Of a stretch of 64,000 nucleotides of DNA, positions 60,760-64,000 are shown piece after piece. Both the position numbers and the translations under genes were made by a program. The notes under the pieces are model-generated. The model ran no database searches, was not told where the DNA came from, and saw only the letters and a list, made by a program, of their open reading frames with translations. The stretch is from Rhynchopus sp. YZ270_cl-10 (taxonomy: Eukaryota > Euglenozoa > Diplonemea > Diplonemida > Diplonemidae): NCBI GenBank assembly GCA_964035575.1, contig OZ037890.1, positions 186,001 to 250,000 on the forward strand. Direction: 5' to 3'. Numbering within the stretch: the first letter of the stretch is position 1; each line of letters opens with the position of its first letter.

Positions 60760-62403
60760 TCATCCCGTTGATACCAGCACCGATGATGACTTACTGGCCG
60801 CAGTGTGCCAGGAGCATGCAGTTTGCCCGGTGTTGAGTTCCACTGGACTGTCACCCACTGCGTCCTGGGCAATGTCTTCAGTGCAGAGGGTGTTTGCGTT
60901 GCTGGCCTCTGTGCAGATGCAGAGCTGCTGTGCACAACCATCCGCCCCGCCTCCTGCCTCGGCAATAAGGTCCATGAGAACCTCATTCTTGGTTGCAGCC
61001 GCAATGCTGTGTGCGGTCCAGCCGTCCTTCGATTTGTAGTGGATGCACATCTTGGAGCGCTTTAACAACAACCTAGCTGTGTCCACATGCCCGTCAACAC
61101 ATGCACACATCAACGCCGACCAACCATCTGGGTCAACGTGATCCACATTCGCTTTGCTTTCAATCAAAACCTTTGCAATCTGTGCATTCCCCGTCGCCGC
61201 AGCGCACATCAACGCAGACTGCGAAAGGTCGTCCACAGTGTTCACATTAGCCTTCTGCCCAATAAGAAGCTGCAATAAGGTACGTTCCCCTCTTGCAACG
61301 GCAACATGCAAGGGGGTGAGCTGCAGGCAGTTTGCCACCTCAATGTTGGCACCTCGGTTCAAAAAAAGCATTGCCATTGTACTGAACCCACGCACCGCGC
61401 AGATGTGCAGGGGCGCCAGGTTGTGGATATCACTCAATTCAAAATTTGCGTTGCGGTTGAGAAGCAGTGTTGTAATTTCCGTCATATTCTCTCTACACGC
61501 TATGTGAAGACATGTGTTCCCCTGCGCGTCTTGGTGGTTAATATCGGCACCGTTCTGAAGAAGAAGCTCTGCCGTCGCCTTTTGATCCTCCATCACAGCG
61601 CACATCAACGGAGAACGCCGATCAGAGTCCAGATGGTTCACATTCGCCCCGGCGTTTACCAGCATTCTGCACACCTCTAGGTTTTTCACTGCGCCCATCA
61701 ATGCTGTCCACCCATCTTCATCCACCGAATTGACGTCTGCACCCCCATCAATTAGCAATGTCAATAGCTCTCTACAATCGAGCACTGCGGAGATGAGAAG
61801 AGGATTGCATTCTCCTTCCATGAGGTCCGGTATCGTTACGTTTGTATGAGACATAAACAGACGTACGATATCCGCGCTTTGCCCGATGAAGGAACAGACC
61901 AGAGTGTCATGCCCTTCTGTGGTGTCCGCATCGAGCGGCGCGCCGTTTTCGAGCAGCAGTTTGCAAATATCATATGACCCGGAGTACGCGGCACCCTGGA
62001 GCGCAGTTTTCCCTGATTTGTCTCTGTGGGTGAGATTCGCGTTGTGTTCAATATAGAGTTCTGTGATAGGAAGGGAACGGTGCAGTGCTGCAAGGAGGAT
62101 AGGTGTTCGGTTCTCAGAGGTTCCTGAAGCGTTGACATCCGCGCCACGCTTAATAAGCTCCTGGCAGATCTCAAATGCCCCCAAAATCGTTGCGCTCAAC
62201 AGCGGAGTCACCCCATCCTCCCCACGACAGTTAGGATCCGTCACCACCAGCAGCTCTTGGATCAACTTCAGGTTCGCCTGCACCGTCAACGACTCCTCCG
62301 ACGCGCACAACGACAGCAGCGTGCTCTCATACTCCTCTGCAGTGATACCATGGGAGGAAAGCTCTTCTGAAGCCCGCCGGATATCCTCTGGTGGGGGCGG
62401 CAT
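60760..62403 (-). CDS. Ankyrin-repeat protein
   Basis: 547 residues from the ATG at 62403. From about residue 40 to 480 there are some twelve to thirteen ankyrin repeats with clear signatures, e.g. DGVTPLLSATILGAFEICQ, DEDGWTALMGAVKNLEVCR, QGNTCLHIACRENMTEIT and DPDGWSALMCACVDGHVDTA. The N-terminal 38 residues are acidic and may be helical; the C-terminal 60 residues are Cys/Ser-rich without a known domain. There is no membrane span or enzymatic domain. It is a protein-binding scaffold; its partner cannot be inferred. Several repeats end in NVNHLDSD- or DVNSVDED-like loops, as in long protist ankyrin arrays. The upstream sense strand is a nearly pure pyrimidine tract. Confidence 0.88.
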   Translation of the reverse strand: MPPPPEDIRRASEELSSHGITAEEYESTLLSLCASEESLTVQANLKLIQELLVVTDPNCRGEDGVTPLLSATILGAFEICQELIKRGADVNASGTSENRTPILLAALHRSLPITELYIEHNANLTHRDKSGKTALQGAAYSGSYDICKLLLENGAPLDADTTEGHDTLVCSFIGQSADIVRLFMSHTNVTIPDLMEGECNPLLISAVLDCRELLTLLIDGGADVNSVDEDGWTALMGAVKNLEVCRMLVNAGANVNHLDSDRRSPLMCAVMEDQKATAELLLQNGADINHQDAQGNTCLHIACRENMTEITTLLLNRNANFELSDIHNLAPLHICAVRGFSTMAMLFLNRGANIEVANCLQLTPLHVAVARGERTLLQLLIGQKANVNTVDDLSQSALMCAAATGNAQIAKVLIESKANVDHVDPDGWSALMCACVDGHVDTARLLLKRSKMCIHYKSKDGWTAHSIAAATKNEVLMDLIAEAGGGADGCAQQLCICTEASNANTLCTEDIAQDAVGDSPVELNTGQTACSWHTAASKSSSVLVSTG

Positions 62404-62465
62404 TGTTTAAAGGGAAAAGGAGAAGGGAGGGAGGAGGAGGAGGAGGAGGGAGGGAGGGGAAAAGG
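62404..62465 (-). promoter_or_regulatory. Long pyrimidine tract upstream of the ankyrin gene
   Basis: More than 50 bases of almost pure C/T on the sense strand (CCTCCTCCTCCTCCTCCCTC, then CCTTCTCCTTTTCCC), ending eight bases before the ATG. Unlike other genes, no AG lies between tract and ATG, so the acceptor may be upstream of the tract or the true start may be a later ATG. Confidence 0.4.
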
Positions 62466-62693
62466 GGGGTATTGATTTTGTGTGTGCTCTGGATGTGGGT
62501 TTGTGGGGGGGAAGAGGGGGAAAGAAGTGGGGATTTTGTCGACAATCGCCTAAAGACCCGCTTGGGGAACCTAAGGTCAGTACTCAATGTTGGCCAAAGC
62601 CTTTGTACTACGGAAGGTATAGACGTTTTTTTAAATAAATAATACATTCACATATGGGAGCGTGTCGGAACCCAAAAGAAAAGTTAATAATAT

Positions 62694-63742
62694 GGCAGCG
62701 TCCGCGAAAGACCCCCCCCTAAAGCTAACATCCATGCTTATTGGTATTTCACTAATTAAAATTTTGGTATTTTATAAGATTTTTTTTTAAAATGAACTCA
62801 GAGTTAAGTTTCTGAGTTCATTAAAAAAAAAATCGGTGAAAAATTCCGAGTAGGTATTAATTTAGATAGGAAAAGCTATGTCAACAGCTATGTGTCCCCT
62901 TATTTTACCTGTAAATACTAAGGATATACAAGGAAATCCTCACAAACACCCATATAACCACCCATAGAACAACACAACAGGGGGAAATGTAATCACCAGC
63001 CAAAGCATTCGCTCAGGAGCTGAAAACCCGGCCTTTCCGAGGCCTAAAAAACTTCGCCGAGCTGCAGGTGTATGCAGGGGTTCACTGGCAGGGGGGCAAA
63101 GGGTGGGGCGCGAGGAGCTGGATGCGCGAGGTGTGTAGCTCGAAGCATATGTCCCTCCATATGCAGAAGACAACCACCAGGAGAAAAGGGGCGTCCGCCG
63201 TTTACTACTCCTGTAGTTGCATCAGCGACACCCTCAGGAGGACAGTGACAGCGAGACGGAGGAGGAAGAGGAGGAACAGGCGGACAATTGTCTGTAACTC
63301 TTGGAGAGACTCATCACGGAGGTCAATAGGGTCACTCAAAAAAGGGGGTTTTCTGCGAGAAAGTCGACGTCGCCGCAGACGACCCGGAGCGTGAAGCTCT
63401 TTCGCGCTCTATTTAGAGTGTTCGGAGGGGACGACAAGCCTCCACCCCCCTTTCCTACCCCCTTTTTGATAATGGGTTTAGAGACAGATATTAGTGAATT
63501 CCTTCCTATATCCTTAGTATTTACAGGTAAAATAAGGGGACACATAGCTGTTGACATAGCTTTTCCTATCTAAATTAATACCTACTCGGAATTTTTCACC
63601 GATTTTTTTTTTAATGAACTCAGAAACTTAACTCTGAGTTCATTTTAAAAAAAAATCTTATAAAATACCAAAATTTTAATTAGTGAAATACCAATAAGCA
63701 TGGATGTTAGCTTTAGGGGGGGGGTCTTTCGCGGACGCTCCC
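62694..63742. mobile_element. Foldback element with about 235-bp terminal inverted repeats
   Basis: Arms 62694-62929 and 63508-63742 are near-perfect complements, beginning GGCAGCGTCCGCGAAAGACC (GGGAGCGTCC on the other end). ATAT lies on both flanks (62690-62693, 63743-63746). Each arm contains a smaller palindrome (AACTCAGAGTTAAGTTTCTG), as in the 15.1 and 57.2 kb MITEs. The 580-bp interior has coding-like composition, including an acidic stretch on + (EDSDSETEEEEEEQ), but stops break every frame; it may be captured host sequence. A partial terminus, ATATGGGAGCGT, lies 40 bases to the left. Confidence 0.75.
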
Positions 63743-63746
63743 ATAT

Positions 63747-64000
63747 CACAAAACATTGCACGGCTAACTAAAACTGTTGGGGGTGAAGTGATACCAAATT
63801 GAAAGAAATGGGGGAGGGCGGAATGGGTAGGGCTTCCTATTTCTTTTGAAGGGACAAAACTTTTTGCCCCTCTTCCACTTTCGAATTCTGGAAAGAATCG
63901 GTGTGGGTGATGGGGATTTTTTTTCTTTCTTATTTTTTCTTTTTTGTCTCGGGATCTGGTTAACTTATGGGGGTTTAGAAGGTGGGGGCGGTCAGAATCT
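63747..64000. other. Gene-free end of window
   Basis: Short A/T- and G-rich sequence. No frame open to the edge looks like coding sequence. Confidence 0.4.

Overview
This window looks like nuclear DNA of a free-living flagellate-type protist, probably a euglenozoan (diplonemid-like favoured, moderate confidence). Every protein gene I can support, fourteen in all, lies on the minus strand. Most starts are preceded on the gene-sense strand by a polypyrimidine tract and an AG a few to about 60 bases before the ATG, as expected for spliced-leader trans-splicing. One gene also needs two ordinary GT-AG introns, which argues against a typical kinetoplastid. Nothing looks bacterial: no operon spacing, no Shine-Dalgarno sites, and large repeat-filled gaps.

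Layout, low to high coordinates (genes are transcribed the other way): a CLU-like large protein running off the window start (1-3667); a receptor-type cyclase-like membrane protein (7886-10519); a tyrosine recombinase inside a small inverted-repeat element (16567-17583); a secreted LamG-like/proline-repeat/multi-pass membrane protein (18961-22092); an Erlin homologue with duplicated C-terminal units (22778-24067); a BspA-type leucine-rich repeat protein with a ubiquitin-like N terminus (26795-27934); a three-exon F-box/armadillo protein (33903-36525); a DNA cytosine-5 methyltransferase (37260-38744); a coiled-coil protein (39512-40999); two nearly identical type I surface proteins from a recent tandem duplication (44974-47328 and 48548-50878); a kelch protein (51028-52923); a NUDT22-type Nudix hydrolase (53311-54228); and an ankyrin-repeat protein (60760-62403). 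These are unrelated household and surface functions, so the shared strand looks like a directional gene cluster rather than a functional operon.

The rest is dense with short non-autonomous DNA transposons whose ends can be read to the base. Three elements have hAT-like CA-starting ends and perfect 8-bp target duplications, two of them inserted into older MITEs. There is a pair with TAA duplications (PIF/Harbinger-like), elements ending at TA, a foldback family with 4-5 bp TA-rich duplications, and tiny 69-89 bp elements with 5-bp duplications.

The least explained signal is a set of short (30-55 bp) intergenic hairpin-like motifs, roughly 30 copies in three related groups, all in the same orientation (opposite to the genes) and never inside a coding region. 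Some keep a constant loop while the stem sequence changes but stays self-complementary. This is my best candidate for something undescribed.
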